A stretch of 64,000 bases of DNA from Cristatella mucedo (Eukaryota > Bryozoa > Phylactolaemata > Cristatellidae), in assembly GCA_009760855.2 (NCBI GenBank), contig WPIO01000058.1, forward strand, positions 1,852,001 through 1,916,000. Reading direction: 5' to 3'. The notes beneath the pieces are model-generated. The model ran no database searches and was not told the DNA's origin. It saw only the letters and a list, made by a program, of their open reading frames with translations. Positions 19,001 through 26,517 of this stretch are shown here, piece by piece. The stretch's first letter is position 1. Every line of letters starts with the position of its first letter. A program made the translations under genes and the position numbers.

Positions 19001-20418
19001 GTATGTGTTCAACATACACCCACACGCCATTTAACGGACAGTCGGATACACGCGGATCAAGTGAAAGGAGAAACAAGTGTTACTTACGGCGCCACTAGGG
19101 TCTCCAGAGAACATCCGAAGTTCACAACCTTCAAGAGACTGTTCGCAATGGCTGCACTTATTCGGTTGTACGGAATGTATGGCTTGCTCCTGAGCCGGTA
19201 GTGTGAATCTAAGCATCAAGAGGCATTGCAAACAGCTGGGGAAGCGACGAAATTAACCTAAGTGCATTTAGAACGAATCGAACGACTGGCATGCACATAT
19301 CGACATTCAATACGCTCAGGCAATGCAGCTTCATTTGCCGTCGTACTTGCTAAAGGCCCAAACGGTTGTCTCAGGCAGATTATCTCGGCTCAATCTGTAT
19401 CCATTCAGGCTAGTTAAAGTGAAACAACTCATGCAGATCAATCGTTGACTCGAAACCCCGGAAAATATAAAAAAAATTACAAAACTAAGCTACAAAACTA
19501 AAACTACCAAACAACAGACGCAATCGGCCATTAGAATATAACTCGCACAAAACATAGATCACTTTTAATACGAACCAACATAACTAGGACTCCAAGTCCC
19601 AAATTCCGATACTCGGCTAGCTGAACTGTCTCACGTCACTTAAATAGCGATACAATTCACTTACTTTGAAGTGTATCAGGACGGGTAGCCTCCTAAAAGG
19701 CTGCTAATCAGAATCGAAGAAGCGTACACTAAGGCTCTAGCCGTTGCAAACTTGACTAAGCCCGAAGAAAAGTCCTTCAATTCTCCCGTGCCTATCTCAA
19801 AAACTTACAATAATTAACTGGCTGGTTAAAATGACTCATTTATGCAAAATATTAGCCGCTTTAACAGCCACTTTCTCTATAGCGACAAAAGAGCCTTCAC
19901 TGCCATCACCACCGGCTGCAGCAGCAATGAAGGATCGCCCTCCGCCGGAGTCAAAACGACGACTTTGCAACCGTGGGCGATAAGAGCAACCATCTTACGT
20001 AGTGGGCCATCACGGCTAAGAGCCGTAACGGCTGTCTGCAACTATCGCCTGCTGTTGGCCATTAACGACCGTACACTGAAGGATTCGAGTCCATGGTTTG
20101 GCTCGCCAAGGTTGAGCACGGCTGACCTCGAGCCACTGCGTTCCCTCGGCAAACGAGAAAGCATGCTACGTACCTTTCCACGACATTAGAATTACGTCTT
20201 GCTGCCTTACAAAGCACCGACGGTTTACTTTCTTTGGCTGCTCGCTTCCTAGTGAGACGTACGGCAGGACCAGGAGCCGACAGCACATGCTTCTCGCCCT
20301 TGCCAGCAGCTGCCACTTTACATGCTCTGGGCCGATATTCGCGCAGTGGTCGTGAAGCACGGCCCTCAACATCCGACGTCGCAATGCTCTCCATCAGCTG
20401 CTTGTTCTTTTTCGACAT
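8722..20418 (-). CDS. DNMT1: DNMT1, maintenance DNA (cytosine-5) methyltransferase gene (span)
   Basis: Copies CpG methylation to the daughter strand after replication, using S-adenosylmethionine, in the nucleus at replication foci. I mapped 25 exons totalling 3,766 nt (about 1,255 residues) from the RFTS-side zinc site to the stop. All have AG acceptors and GT donors with compatible phases and no internal stops. Domain order is zinc site, RFTS (QHKITRFS, GFDGGE), CXXC finger, acidic linker, BAH1, BAH2, Lys-Gly linker, and methyltransferase with PCQ (IV), ENV (VI), QSRNR (VIII), target recognition domain and GNAVPPPLA (X). This matches the vertebrate layout closely. The N-terminal third is uncertain: one basic exon at 20,211-20,418 fits, but the linking exon was not found. 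Introns hold SINE, LINE and TA-rich sequence. Two partial extra copies lie upstream, at 22,730-24,020 and 38,182-38,259. Confidence 0.97.
8890..9006 (-). CDS. DNMT1: DNMT1 mapped exon 24: motif IX region
   Basis: Acceptor TTCGTGCCCAG, donor GTATGT, phase 0 in and out. Encodes [20 protein letters not shown] and NISDRHRQ, 39 codons without a gap against vertebrate DNMT1. Confidence 0.97.
9152..9404 (-). CDS. DNMT1: DNMT1 mapped exon 23: target recognition domain with zinc cluster
   Basis: Acceptor TGTATTTTCAG, donor GTAACG, phase 2 in and 0 out; the longest exon. Encodes [21 protein letters not shown] (C-x-C-x8-C, two residues longer than vertebrate), [20 protein letters not shown] and [13 protein letters not shown]. 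Confidence 0.97.
9542..9708 (-). CDS. DNMT1: DNMT1 mapped exon 22: target recognition domain
   Basis: Acceptor ATCCTTACAG, donor GTAAGC, phase 0 in and 2 out. Encodes [20 protein letters not shown], then [19 protein letters not shown]. It contains residues that recognise the hemi-methylated CpG. Confidence 0.97.
9990..10290. repeat. TA-rich microsatellite cluster with hairpin (DNMT1 intron)
   Basis: Several (TA)n runs in the intron between exons 22 and 21. At 10,173-10,208 an inverted repeat with 15-bp perfect arms (ATATTCTTACATATA) and a 6-nt loop stands out from the simple TA runs. The tyrosine/isoleucine-rich ORFs here are repeat artefacts. Confidence 0.9.
10607..10655. repeat. (GA)n microsatellite (DNMT1 intron)
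   Basis: A GAGA/GAAA purine tract immediately 3' of exon 21 on the coding strand. There it reads as a long TCTCTC run. Confidence 0.9.
10688..10811 (-). CDS. DNMT1: DNMT1 mapped exon 21: target recognition domain start
   Basis: Acceptor CCATCACAG, donor GTGAGA, phase 2 in and 0 out. Encodes [20 protein letters not shown], then [16 protein letters not shown]. Vertebrate: FRTITVRDTMSDLPEV. Confidence 0.96.
11048..11209 (-). CDS. DNMT1: DNMT1 mapped exon 20: after motif VIII
   Basis: Acceptor CACTTGCAG, donor GTGATC (weak), phase 2 in and 2 out. Encodes [22 protein letters not shown], then [10 protein letters not shown]. The last 10-15 residues before the donor are less certain, but the phase matches the next exon. 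Confidence 0.94.
11311..11513 (-). CDS. DNMT1: DNMT1 mapped exon 19: motifs V-VIII
   Basis: Acceptor CTTTTGCAG, donor GTAATG, phase 0 in and 2 out. Encodes [20 protein letters not shown] and [13 protein letters not shown], then VPQSRNR. The ENV motif (VI) and QxRxR motif (VIII) are intact. Confidence 0.98.
11731..11862 (-). CDS. DNMT1: DNMT1 mapped exon 18: catalytic motif IV (PCQ)
   Basis: Acceptor GCTCTTTTCAG, donor GTAAGG, phase 0 in and out. Encodes [20 protein letters not shown] then SGLN. The Cys of PPCQ is the nucleophile that attacks cytosine C6. This exon is in a different frame from the longest local ORF. Confidence 0.98.
11958..12109 (-). CDS. DNMT1: DNMT1 mapped exon 17: motifs II-III
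   Basis: Acceptor CATTTGTAG, donor GTTGGC (a weak but GT donor), phase 1 in and 0 out. Encodes [30 protein letters not shown] and [14 protein letters not shown]. The Glu of WAVE (motif II) that contacts the cofactor ribose is kept. Confidence 0.97.
12324..12444 (-). CDS. DNMT1: DNMT1 mapped exon 16: Lys-Gly linker and motif I
   Basis: Acceptor CGTGTTTAG, donor GTGAGC, phase 0 in and 1 out. [14 protein letters not shown] is the short Lys-Gly linker between the regulatory and catalytic halves. It is followed by [13 protein letters not shown], the cofactor-binding motif I. Vertebrates have LDVFSGCGG here, so the first Asp is Ala and the central Cys is Ala, while Phe and the glycines are kept. 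Confidence 0.93.
13226..13421 (-). CDS. DNMT1: DNMT1 mapped exon 15: BAH2
   Basis: Acceptor CTTTGGTAG, donor GTGTGT, phase 2 in and 0 out. Encodes [29 protein letters not shown] and GSFYFNQ. This is among the best conserved stretches of the gene. The next mapped exon is also phase 0, so they can join directly. About 20 residues found in vertebrates at this point (around FEDPPNHARS) were not located in 12,445-13,225. Confidence 0.96.
13516..13688 (-). CDS. DNMT1: DNMT1 mapped exon 14: BAH2
   Basis: Acceptor TTGCATTTTAG, donor GTAAGT, phase 0 in and 2 out. Encodes [12 protein letters not shown], then [10 protein letters not shown] and [10 protein letters not shown]. It aligns to DEDLYPEHYRK and IKIRVNKFYR of the vertebrate enzyme. 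Confidence 0.95.
13804..13995 (-). CDS. DNMT1: DNMT1 mapped exon 13: BAH1-BAH2 link and start of BAH2
   Basis: Acceptor TCGTTTCTTAG, donor GTGAAG, phase 0 in and out. Encodes REVPVL, then [17 protein letters not shown] and [10 protein letters not shown]. The vertebrate equivalents are VLYYSATKNG and VYLPPEAFTF. Confidence 0.95.
14643..14750 (+). mobile_element. SINE fragment in DNMT1 intron
   Basis: Partial member of the tRNA-derived SINE family with a clear B box (GGTTCGAATCC at about 14,696) and the following GCCACTGCAAGC. It lies in the intron between exons 13 and 12, antisense to DNMT1. Confidence 0.65.
14974..15180 (-). CDS. DNMT1: DNMT1 mapped exon 12: end of BAH1
   Basis: Acceptor TTCTTCTTCGAAG, donor GTATGC, phase 0 in and out. 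Encodes [32 protein letters not shown] and [10 protein letters not shown]. The CxxC pair corresponds to the structural zinc ligands at the end of BAH1. Confidence 0.97.
15282..15387 (-). CDS. DNMT1: DNMT1 mapped exon 11: BAH1
   Basis: Acceptor CTTCTTCTGCAG, donor GTGAGG, phase 2 in and 0 out. Encodes [20 protein letters not shown] then [15 protein letters not shown]. This aligns to vertebrate [21 protein letters not shown]. Confidence 0.96.
15545..15618. repeat. CCA/CAC trinucleotide tract (DNMT1 intron)
   Basis: Imperfect ACC/CCA repeat in the short intron between exons 11 and 10. Read through from exon 10 on the minus strand it would give poly-Gly/Val, but the GTAAGT donor at 15,630 removes it. 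Confidence 0.85.
15631..15737 (-). CDS. DNMT1: DNMT1 mapped exon 10: BAH1
   Basis: Acceptor CCGATCCAG, donor GTAAGT, phase 0 in and 2 out. Encodes [13 protein letters not shown] and EKFFHAQWF, equal to vertebrate LEVGDC and MFHAHWF, with a loop about five residues shorter. A Pro/Gly-coding trinucleotide tract follows in the intron. Confidence 0.95.
15864..16004 (-). CDS. DNMT1: DNMT1 mapped exon 9: entry to BAH1
   Basis: Donor GTGAGT, phase 0 in and out. A basic Lys/Trp/Arg stretch, then [20 protein letters not shown]. The vertebrate line is [20 protein letters not shown]. The acceptor (CACGAAAG, start 16,004) is the only one that keeps the frame, but it is weak. Confidence 0.9.
16276..16351 (-). 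CDS. DNMT1: DNMT1 mapped exon 8: acidic autoinhibitory linker
   Basis: Acceptor TTTTCGCAG, donor GTGAGC, phase 2 in and 0 out. Starts with the last CXXC cysteine (C-L-T-M), then a strongly acidic run rich in Glu and Asp. The vertebrate equivalent (DDDEEVDD) occludes the active site. Confidence 0.88.
16466..16566 (-). CDS. DNMT1: DNMT1 mapped exon 7: CXXC zinc finger
   Basis: Acceptor GTTTGCAG, donor GTACGT, phase 0 in and 2 out. Continues the finger as [16 protein letters not shown] and ends HSCIQRR. The cysteine spacing is the same as in vertebrate DNMT1. CXXC binds unmethylated CpG and keeps it out of the active site. Confidence 0.94.
16670..16875 (-). CDS. DNMT1: DNMT1 mapped exon 6: connector and start of CXXC finger
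   Basis: Acceptor TATTTGTCTCAG, donor GTGCGT, phase 1 in and 0 out. Basic connector, then the [15 protein letters not shown] stretch known from the vertebrate protein (ATTTKLVYQIFDTFF). The first CXXC cysteines, KKPCGKCQ, end the exon. Confidence 0.94.
17073..17232 (-). CDS. DNMT1: DNMT1 mapped exon 5: RFTS to CXXC connector
   Basis: Donor GTACGG, phase 0 in and 1 out. Encodes [18 protein letters not shown] and [12 protein letters not shown]. The acceptor is either TTAG (start 17,232) or CTGAG (start 17,226). Both keep frame and differ by two residues. Confidence 0.93.
17352..17503 (-). CDS. DNMT1: DNMT1 mapped exon 4: RFTS second half
   Basis: Acceptor CATCTTTTTCAG, donor GTTCGT, phase 1 in and 0 out. 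Encodes [14 protein letters not shown], then [10 protein letters not shown] and [10 protein letters not shown]. These align without gaps to the end of the vertebrate RFTS domain. Confidence 0.96.
17638..17846 (-). CDS. DNMT1: DNMT1 mapped exon 3: RFTS core
   Basis: Strong acceptor TTGTATTTTTCAG, donor GTGCAC, phase 2 in and 1 out. Encodes [19 protein letters not shown], then IEGGVP, GPISEW and [16 protein letters not shown] targets DNMT1 to replication foci and hemi-methylated chromatin marks, and also blocks the active site. Confidence 0.97.
17956..18065 (-). CDS. DNMT1: DNMT1 mapped exon 2: entry to RFTS
   Basis: Acceptor CATTGAGCAG, donor GTTAGT, phase 0 in and 2 out. Begins VDEL, carries a Lys/Glu-rich stretch and ends with [10 protein letters not shown] across the junction. 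This is the conserved PQHKLTxFS entry to the RFTS domain. Confidence 0.93.
18130..18640 (+). mobile_element. LINE-B 3' fragment in DNMT1 intron
   Basis: Degenerate plus-strand copy of the LINE-B C-terminus and 3' region. It shares the CATGCTGACACTGxGCACGC block and the AGATTGAGTTCTC tail seen in the better copies at 58-60 kb. It lies between exons 2 and 1. Confidence 0.7.
18650..19087. other. Intron sequence, no feature
   Basis: A minus-strand 63-codon frame at 18,885-19,076 begins inside the GTAAGT donor region of exon 1 and has no DNMT1 similarity. Exon 2 at 17,956-18,065 supplies the expected residues. I read this as intron. Confidence 0.7.
19088..19208 (-). CDS. DNMT1: DNMT1 mapped exon 1: zinc site before RFTS
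   Basis: Acceptor GATGCTTAG, donor GTAAGT, phase 2 in and 0 out. Encodes [11 protein letters not shown] followed by SGDPSGA. This corresponds to the CxxC-type zinc site just before RFTS in DNMT1, which in vertebrates reads KCIQCGQ. Confidence 0.88.
19870..20020 (-). mobile_element. tRNA-derived SINE, minus orientation
   Basis: Reverse-complement member of the SINE family, with TATAGCGACAAAAGAGCC at the left and the tRNA-like head near 19,960-20,020. It lies in the presumed first large DNMT1 intron, where an exon is missing from my model. Confidence 0.7.
20211..20418 (-). CDS. DNMT1: DNMT1 candidate N-terminal exon
   Basis: From an ATG (20,418-20,416) the frame reads [16 protein letters not shown] and continues with Lys/Arg-rich, low-complexity sequence containing [14 protein letters not shown]. 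It ends at a good GTAAGG donor in phase 1. DNMT1 N-termini are disordered and basic, and the position and strand fit. However, mapped exon 1 needs an incoming phase of 2, so at least one exon between 19,209 and 20,210 is missing from my model. The start is the first Met in the frame after a possible acceptor. The link to DNMT1 is an inference. Confidence 0.45.
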
Positions 20419-20796
20419 CCGACCTGAATGCGATGAGCAAATTACAGTTACGGCTGATCTAAACAGTAACTGTCCTGCAAACTTCAAATGACAAAGTCAT
20501 CGATGACAAAGTAAAACCTGTGACATGGCAGATTTCGGTAAATTTAATGCTTACGAAAGCGGATGATTAGCTGAACCAACCAGCTGAGGCTGTCATATCG
20601 CTGACCGAAATCGCTACAGCCGCTAAGCAAGTTCCACAAATCAAACGATCAAGTGGTCCTTTGGTCCATGCATATGATCACTTTTTCAGCTTCACACGTC
20701 GAATTGGTATCGGATCAGTTGAGCTTCATAAGACACGTTGTGGTCATAAAGTAGCCAAGCAAGCGATTATAAAAACGTTCAGAATTCTTGGTCACC

Positions 20797-20895
20797 TTGA
20801 TCCTAATCAATCGTCGCCTCACGCCACGTTTGATTCTAATCAATTGTCGCACCAAGTCACCTTTGATCTTAATCCATCGCCGCCCCAGCCGCCAT
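20797..20895. repeat. Three-unit 33-bp minisatellite
   Basis: Direct repeats beginning TTGATCCTAATCAATCGTCG at 20,797, 20,830 and 20,863. Each is 33 bp, so an open frame is kept through all three on both strands. The minus-strand frame reads basic 11-residue units of the RQLIRIK type. It lies just upstream of the candidate first DNMT1 exon. Confidence 0.85.
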
Positions 20896-20899
20896 TGGC

Positions 20900-21500
20900 C
20901 AACTGCAGCCCGATGCATTGACATACGAGAGACATACTCGGCAGCATCAATAAAACCAACTCTTGCCAAAAGTTGAGCCCAATGCTGCAAGGCTAGTTCA
21001 CCCAAAGGAGCATGATAGAGTTAGCGAACGCAACTGTGCAATGCCGACATGTTTACACGGCCGATGAACCAACGGAACACCGGTTTGCTCCAATCTGTTA
21101 GGTAGGCATCAGCCAGGTACGATAGCAGACACAGGATGCGCGCGATATGTCCTGTTAAGAGATTGTTAAGCTTTGGAATACACGGATTGATAGCATTGCT
21201 GACAATTCACAAGCATAACGGCAAGCTGAAGCCCCATATACTTGCATAGCCTTGACATGGGCTAACGACCACGTTGCTAACAGCAGCACTGCTTTTCGGA
21301 AGCCGCTAGGTGCTACTGTTAATCGCATACAAAGAACATGTTCAGGCACTTTTCGTTTACTTACCTTTCTACTTAGCAGTACACAACAGGCAAGGCAATC
21401 AGTGGAGCCCGTTTGGAAGTCGAGCGAAAGACAGCTGGACCGCCGAGCGGAAACCGTCAAACAGGAACCGCCCAACTGAACAGTGTTTCCTGCAGAGCAA
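20900..21500. other. Unassigned non-coding sequence
   Basis: I see no gene, repeat family or motif here. Short ORFs on both strands overlap and look like chance. Confidence 0.5.
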
Positions 21501-21595
21501 ATGTAAAGCACCTAGGAGGAGATTGCTATCTCTAAGGGCGCTTTATCGGCTTTCTTATTATTATTATTATGATTACTATTACTATTATCAACCTC
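21500..21595 (+). mobile_element. LINE-B 3' tip
   Basis: The terminal GAGATTGCTATCTCTAAGGG, CGCTTTATC and (ATT)n tail of LINE-B without upstream sequence. Confidence 0.65.
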
Positions 21596-21599
21596 AAAA

Positions 21600-22399
21600 C
21601 GGGAACCGACTAACAGGAACAGCATCTCCTTTTCTCGCCACCGGTAGTGGGGCGGTTCAACGAAGCCTGACCGGCAGCTTGGGCTGTTTATCGGTGCAGA
21701 GCACGTTTCCTAGAGTAAAAGAATCTTCCGTTTCGGTGCTTGTCGATGAACGTATCCCAATATAAGTGGCATGAATGATAAAGGTCATATAGTGAGCAAA
21801 ATTCCTCTCGACCTGCCGTCTCTTTGGGGGTCACTTGGATACGTAACCCCAGCTAAGCCGCTGCATCCAGCTGTAATTCGTCCTAAATAGATATTTGTTA
21901 GTATGTGCCTTCAGGTTTTCAAGCAAGTGCGATTAAAGGCTTAAAGTTGGCACACCGCTCTTCCGATCACGGACACTAATGAATATCGGCTGACCAGGTA
22001 ACTTGTAAAAGGAAATAAGTTTAGCAGATCGAACGGCCTCATCTATAAAGCAGCTGCAAAGCCTTTAGGGTCTATCACCACTACCTGCAGCAGGCGATGA
22101 ATAATCAAAAATATTGGTGCTAATTATTATAGAAAGTAGTGTTCCGGGTTAACCAGCCACGCCTACAAGCATAGCTCATTTAGGATCTCATGCTATGACC
22201 TCCAATGGCCGGCTCAGCGAGCCTCTCTGTGGGATCGAACTGCACTACAGCTGCCATGTCCATAATAGTCGTCATGCAACCACTACAATTCCATATCGCA
22301 GAACACAATTTTCCGAGTTTGCCTTACAAAATTCACGCAAAAACCGTTTGGGCGTTGAACGTCATTTGCTTGCAATGGCCCTGGCCTGCCAGCCAGAAA
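21600..22399. other. Unassigned non-coding sequence
   Basis: No recognisable gene or repeat. The ORFs are short and overlapping. Confidence 0.5.
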
Positions 22400-22728
22400 T
22401 TCTAGTGTTCTGAAGCTTCAAGTATATCAAGGTCCAGCCGACGCCCTAAAAACTCATATCGGGAGCCTTGGTTACTAAGCTTGTCAAACAGTGTCAAGCT
22501 ACTGGTTCTAGACTGTCTTCCTAGCAGAAAGGCTTTCCACCGGGCATCGAGGGCTGCCTTGTGGAGTCCTTCTTGGTGGTCGCTGCGTTTAGCACGACCA
22601 GCGACAACCGGTCCGACAGCCGGTCGCCGTGAGCATCCTCCCTAGACGTACACAGCCTTCTTTCAGAAGCATCCTATAATCGATACTCCGGATCACCCTG
22701 CACAAAGTCGGGGCGGGCCTAAACTTGC
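22400..22728. repeat. Diverged copy of the DNMT1 downstream segment
   Basis: Matches 7,417-7,737 with many substitutions and ends at CGGGCCTAAACTTGCAG, where it joins DNMT1 exon sequence. The intervening 7,738-8,895 region, which holds the last exon, is missing. Confidence 0.82.
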
Positions 22729-22729
22729 A

Positions 22730-23551
22730 GGTGCCTGTCTGAAATGTTGACGCTAAAGTGGTAGGTATCCAGAAATCCTTGAGATCAGGAACACTCAAGG
22801 ACACTGACCGTGCGATCTTGCCTTGGGTGAACCATGCCTCTATTGGCACGGAGAATACAAGAAAACAGCTTTTCGGCCACAATCATGGTATTCATAAAGA
22901 GCAGCGAATCAAGGAAAATACTCCGACCAGTGCATAGGCTAGCAGTGTTGCCAAACACTGAACAACGTAGTTTAGCGTGTCGTTACCTGTTTTCCTCTCG
23001 GTTTTAATATCGTGGTGGTTGTCGAAAAAAGCCACCCCACTCAATTCGAACTATGCTCCCCAACTATTGTTGTCGTTAGAGAAAGCCGCAGTGCAGTTCT
23101 TGAAAGATGCTGTGCAGTGAAGTAAGTGTAAGCAATCACAGAGATGTGCACACACCAACGCACATGCTCGAACGCCTACAGAAAAAAGCAGTGCAGTGAA
23201 GCTGCGATCCTTGTTGTGCCTATGCTAGCTGCACCCGGCAGGTGCAGTCCTAATAACATCCCTACGTTTCAAGGACAACGTTTGCTTGCTGTGCCTGTCA
23301 ACTGAGTTGCTCTCTCCATCTGGACAGCTCATGGCCCTACCAAACTATATATGTTTACAAACAAATGGGTGCTACTACAATAGACAAACATGGTGTCTAG
23401 CCACACTGCTGCCACTTTGACTCAGTAGGCATGACATACCAGTACAATGTCATATATGTATATACATAATTTGTTTCATGTAAATATATACATAAATATC
23501 TATGCGTGCGTGTGCATAGGTGTGTGTGTTTATGTGTACATCTGCAGATCC

Positions 23552-23584
<33 letters not shown>

Positions 23585-24020
23585 TATTTATATAAAAGTG
23601 AATACTAACTTTTATATGTGTGGTCGGTCTATGGCCACAATCAACATCTGGACAGGGTGCAATGACTTATCTTACACTTACGTTGAGTTTTGAAGAATCG
23701 GTAAAGTTGAAATGGTTCAGGCTGCTAAAGCCTAGGCAATGCGGTCGTCCACAGATGAACTCAACTTCACCTTTCTGGGGCATTCTTTGACGTGCTGCGT
23801 TTTCCCCGGCGGCCTAGAAAGAGTGCTGCTCAATCATGCTTTCGATCTAATTTCGAGGATACATTTGCAACCAAAGCAACATGATCGAAATGACACACGA
23901 GCACCACTAACCTCCAGGACGAGTCGCAAAAATGCATTCCAGTCATCATTGGTCACAGGTGCCGATGGGTCATTCAGCTTAAACGACCCAGTACATACTG
24001 CGATGAATATGAGTGCATTT
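22730..24020 (-). pseudogene. Internally deleted DNMT1 pseudogene
   Basis: Same strand as DNMT1 and about 2.3 kb from its 5' side. Matching pieces are exon 24 (22,730-22,838), the 3' end of exon 23 (about 22,986-23,045), intron 22 (about 23,080-23,345), exon 18 (23,682-23,813) and exon 17 (about 23,905-24,020). Exons 19-22 and 25 are absent; a TA-rich stretch and TATAAAAGT inverted repeat lie at the internal gap. The exon 24 copy has an in-frame TGA at 22,787-22,785. The exon 18 copy keeps its length and frame, but motif IV reads CGRPHCLGFSS instead of [11 protein letters not shown]. The copy cannot encode an active enzyme. Confidence 0.92.
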
Positions 24021-24029
24021 TAATTATTT

Positions 24030-24620
24030 ATTTGTACATGCAATCAAGTCAGAGAATGTCTTGATGGAAGTCACAAGTGAGTTACATGATTGGGGAGCAT
24101 ATGAACTAGGGGCACAGTCACCAATGAATTTGCGTGTTGTACGAGGTAAGGGTAACACGTAGATTCCGAAAAGCTATGTTATGATGCTTAGCCTGGTGGG
24201 GGAGAAGATCTGATAGGTAAGCTGGAGTGAGAGAATGAAGGGTCCTAAAAATGTGTGACAGAACCGAAGTCAATACTCTGCTTGACTGTCAGCCGGTGCA
24301 GATTGGCGAGAAGTGTGTGATGTGGAAACTGCCATACTGATGACGGAAAACTTAAGCTGCAGACTTTTACACAATCGGCTTGTGCCTGATTGCACCGGCC
24401 GGTAGACTAGCAAGCTGAGAGGTACACATTTTGGGACCAGACCCAACCATTACGACGACCAAATCGAATAGTGCATATCTGTCTAAACACACCCACATTT
24501 TAGCAACGGTATGTAGCTAACAGTAGATTGACTTGACTGTGTAGCAGTTGTGGGCGTCTAATGAAAGGTCACTTTGAAACAGGACAACTACATTTTCCAG
24601 ATATTATACACGCCATACGC
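24030..24620 (-). mobile_element. LINE-B fragment
   Basis: Minus-strand degenerate copy of the LINE-B RT C-terminal region. It is recognisable from GGGAGCATATGAACTA, TTGTACGAGGTA and the GGTCACTTTG blocks shared with 50,600-51,120. Confidence 0.75.
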
Positions 24621-25220
24621 TGGCACAGGCAAATGTAAACATTTAACTTACTAATTTCTGAAATACACTTGGCTTGCTCCTAACTATTAAGTTGGTTTTA
24701 TCATCATTCACTTAAGAAAAAATTGGCCTCCATTCATATACGGATATGATCTCATTAAATAAATTAAATCCAAAGGACTTGACACTCAAGTAGCTGGGGC
24801 TGTGTCAACAAAGAACTAGCTTTGCTGCTACGGTCAGCCAACAAAAAGCGGTGCAAGATAGCAACAGCTACAAGCAATAAATCCCTCATTAAAAAATTGG
24901 ACCCTCTGTCAGCATACCAATATTTACATTGCCAGAAGAGGCCATGAAGGCTAAGGTAATGACATTTAAAAGGAACCTAATGACACGCGTATTTCTCATA
25001 GGACTGAGTACGTTTCTGTGATTCGTCCATATGTGAGCTTGTGCGAGCTGACAAAGTGAGTGCAGCCTGTCACTACCCTATTTGCTTTCTTACCATGCAC
25101 GTGACCTCTAATGATGTTGAGCTACCTTGTATTAGCCGTGGTAGGAGTGACTATTTAATCAAGCTTTCTTTCTAAAGTGCCTATTAAGAGACTGAGTGTT
25201 TTGAGAACGCTATGCAAATC
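24620..25220. other. Unassigned AT-rich sequence
   Basis: No gene, RNA or repeat unit recognised. Confidence 0.5.
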
Positions 25221-25224
25221 TATT

Positions 25225-25932
25225 ATTGTAATAACTATTACTATAATATTTTCTCCTACAGGGTCAAGTGGGAAACTAAAAATGTAGAACAACTGCGGCA
25301 GGAGCCTCCTACTGTTCTCAAGCTAGGCTTGTCTGCCGTCAGCGTCGCAGTTGCCACATTATTTCACTTCTCGCCGACCTGCACTGGCCACCAGTCAAGC
25401 AACGGATTGACTTCTAGGTTTTGTCGCTCACTTTTAGGTCCCTTCATTCTTTGGGTCCAGGATATCTCTCAGATATACTCCCCATCAAGCCAAACGTCGT
25501 ACAACCCACTTTTCAGAATCCAACGGTCTACAAAGACCTCGTACAAACCACAAATCCTTTGAAGACCGCTCATTTAGTACGTATGCTCCCAAATCCTGGA
25601 ACTCCCTCCCGACCTGAGTCAAAACATTCCCTGACCTGACCACATTTAAAAAGAGCTTAAAACACACTTATTCAGGACAGCATTTAGTGGGTCCCTGTGA
25701 TTCGTCCTTCATTTGCTTATGCGTCCTGACACTGTGCATGCTGCCACTAACCGAATTTGCATGCTGACCCTGTGCATGTCACCCAAGACCATGTTTTCAT
25801 TTTGTTTGTTTATCAAGCATGATTTTACTTACCATTCAATTGCATTTCCCTTTGCAGCAAACGCAAAGCGCCTAGAGAAAGATTAAGTTCTCTGATAGCG
25901 CTTTATCAATTGCATTATTATTATTATTGTAT
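25225..25932 (+). mobile_element. LINE-B 3' fragment with (ATT)n tail
   Basis: Plus-strand copy of the RT C-terminal block (L-R-S-L-H-S-L type), non-coding 3' region and (ATT)n tail at 25,915-25,930. It is broken by stops. Confidence 0.8.
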
Positions 25933-26517
25933 ATATTAAACAGTGAATGAAGACTATCTATTGATACTTGCAATTAAAGATGCATTCTTGTGGTTTGTAG
26001 CAAGTGTATATATGCGGCAGTAAGCGAAAGCAATTCTTTTCTTTATTCATGACTTGGGAAAATTGTCATTGAATGCTCTCAAATATTGTATGAAAAAACT
26101 AAAGCTTTGCAGTCTAAATGTTAAACTTCCAAGAAACACTTTAATCATCTGTCCTAAAAGTCCGACGGAGGTTAACAGACTTGCCAGTTGACAGCCATGT
26201 GACTAAATGAGTGTATGTGCCGTGACGTGAACGGGTATATACGCCGTGGGATGAAACATCTAAAAAATATCTTCCCGTCTTGGTAGATCATGGAAATCGT
26301 TATATTTTTGGTCATGTGACCTAACCAATTAAGCAACTAACGCAAACCATCTAAAAGCCTCAAGCAGACTTCGATGTAAGCTAAGACGACACTTTCCAGT
26401 CCCTCTCTCTAACCGTGGGCCTGGTGTAAGGTGTATAGGAATTGGCGTCAGTGAAAGCAAACGCTAGCACCAGTTACGGCCTTCTTTTTGCTTTATATGT
26501 CTGTTACAGGCTAGATG
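25933..26517. other. Unassigned non-coding sequence
   Basis: I see nothing assignable here. Confidence 0.5.

Noticed and set aside
18885-19076. 63-codon minus-strand ORF considered as a DNMT1 exon
   Set aside because: The expected residues (VDEL to QHKITRFS) are found at 17,956-18,065 with matching phases. This frame starts past the exon 1 donor.
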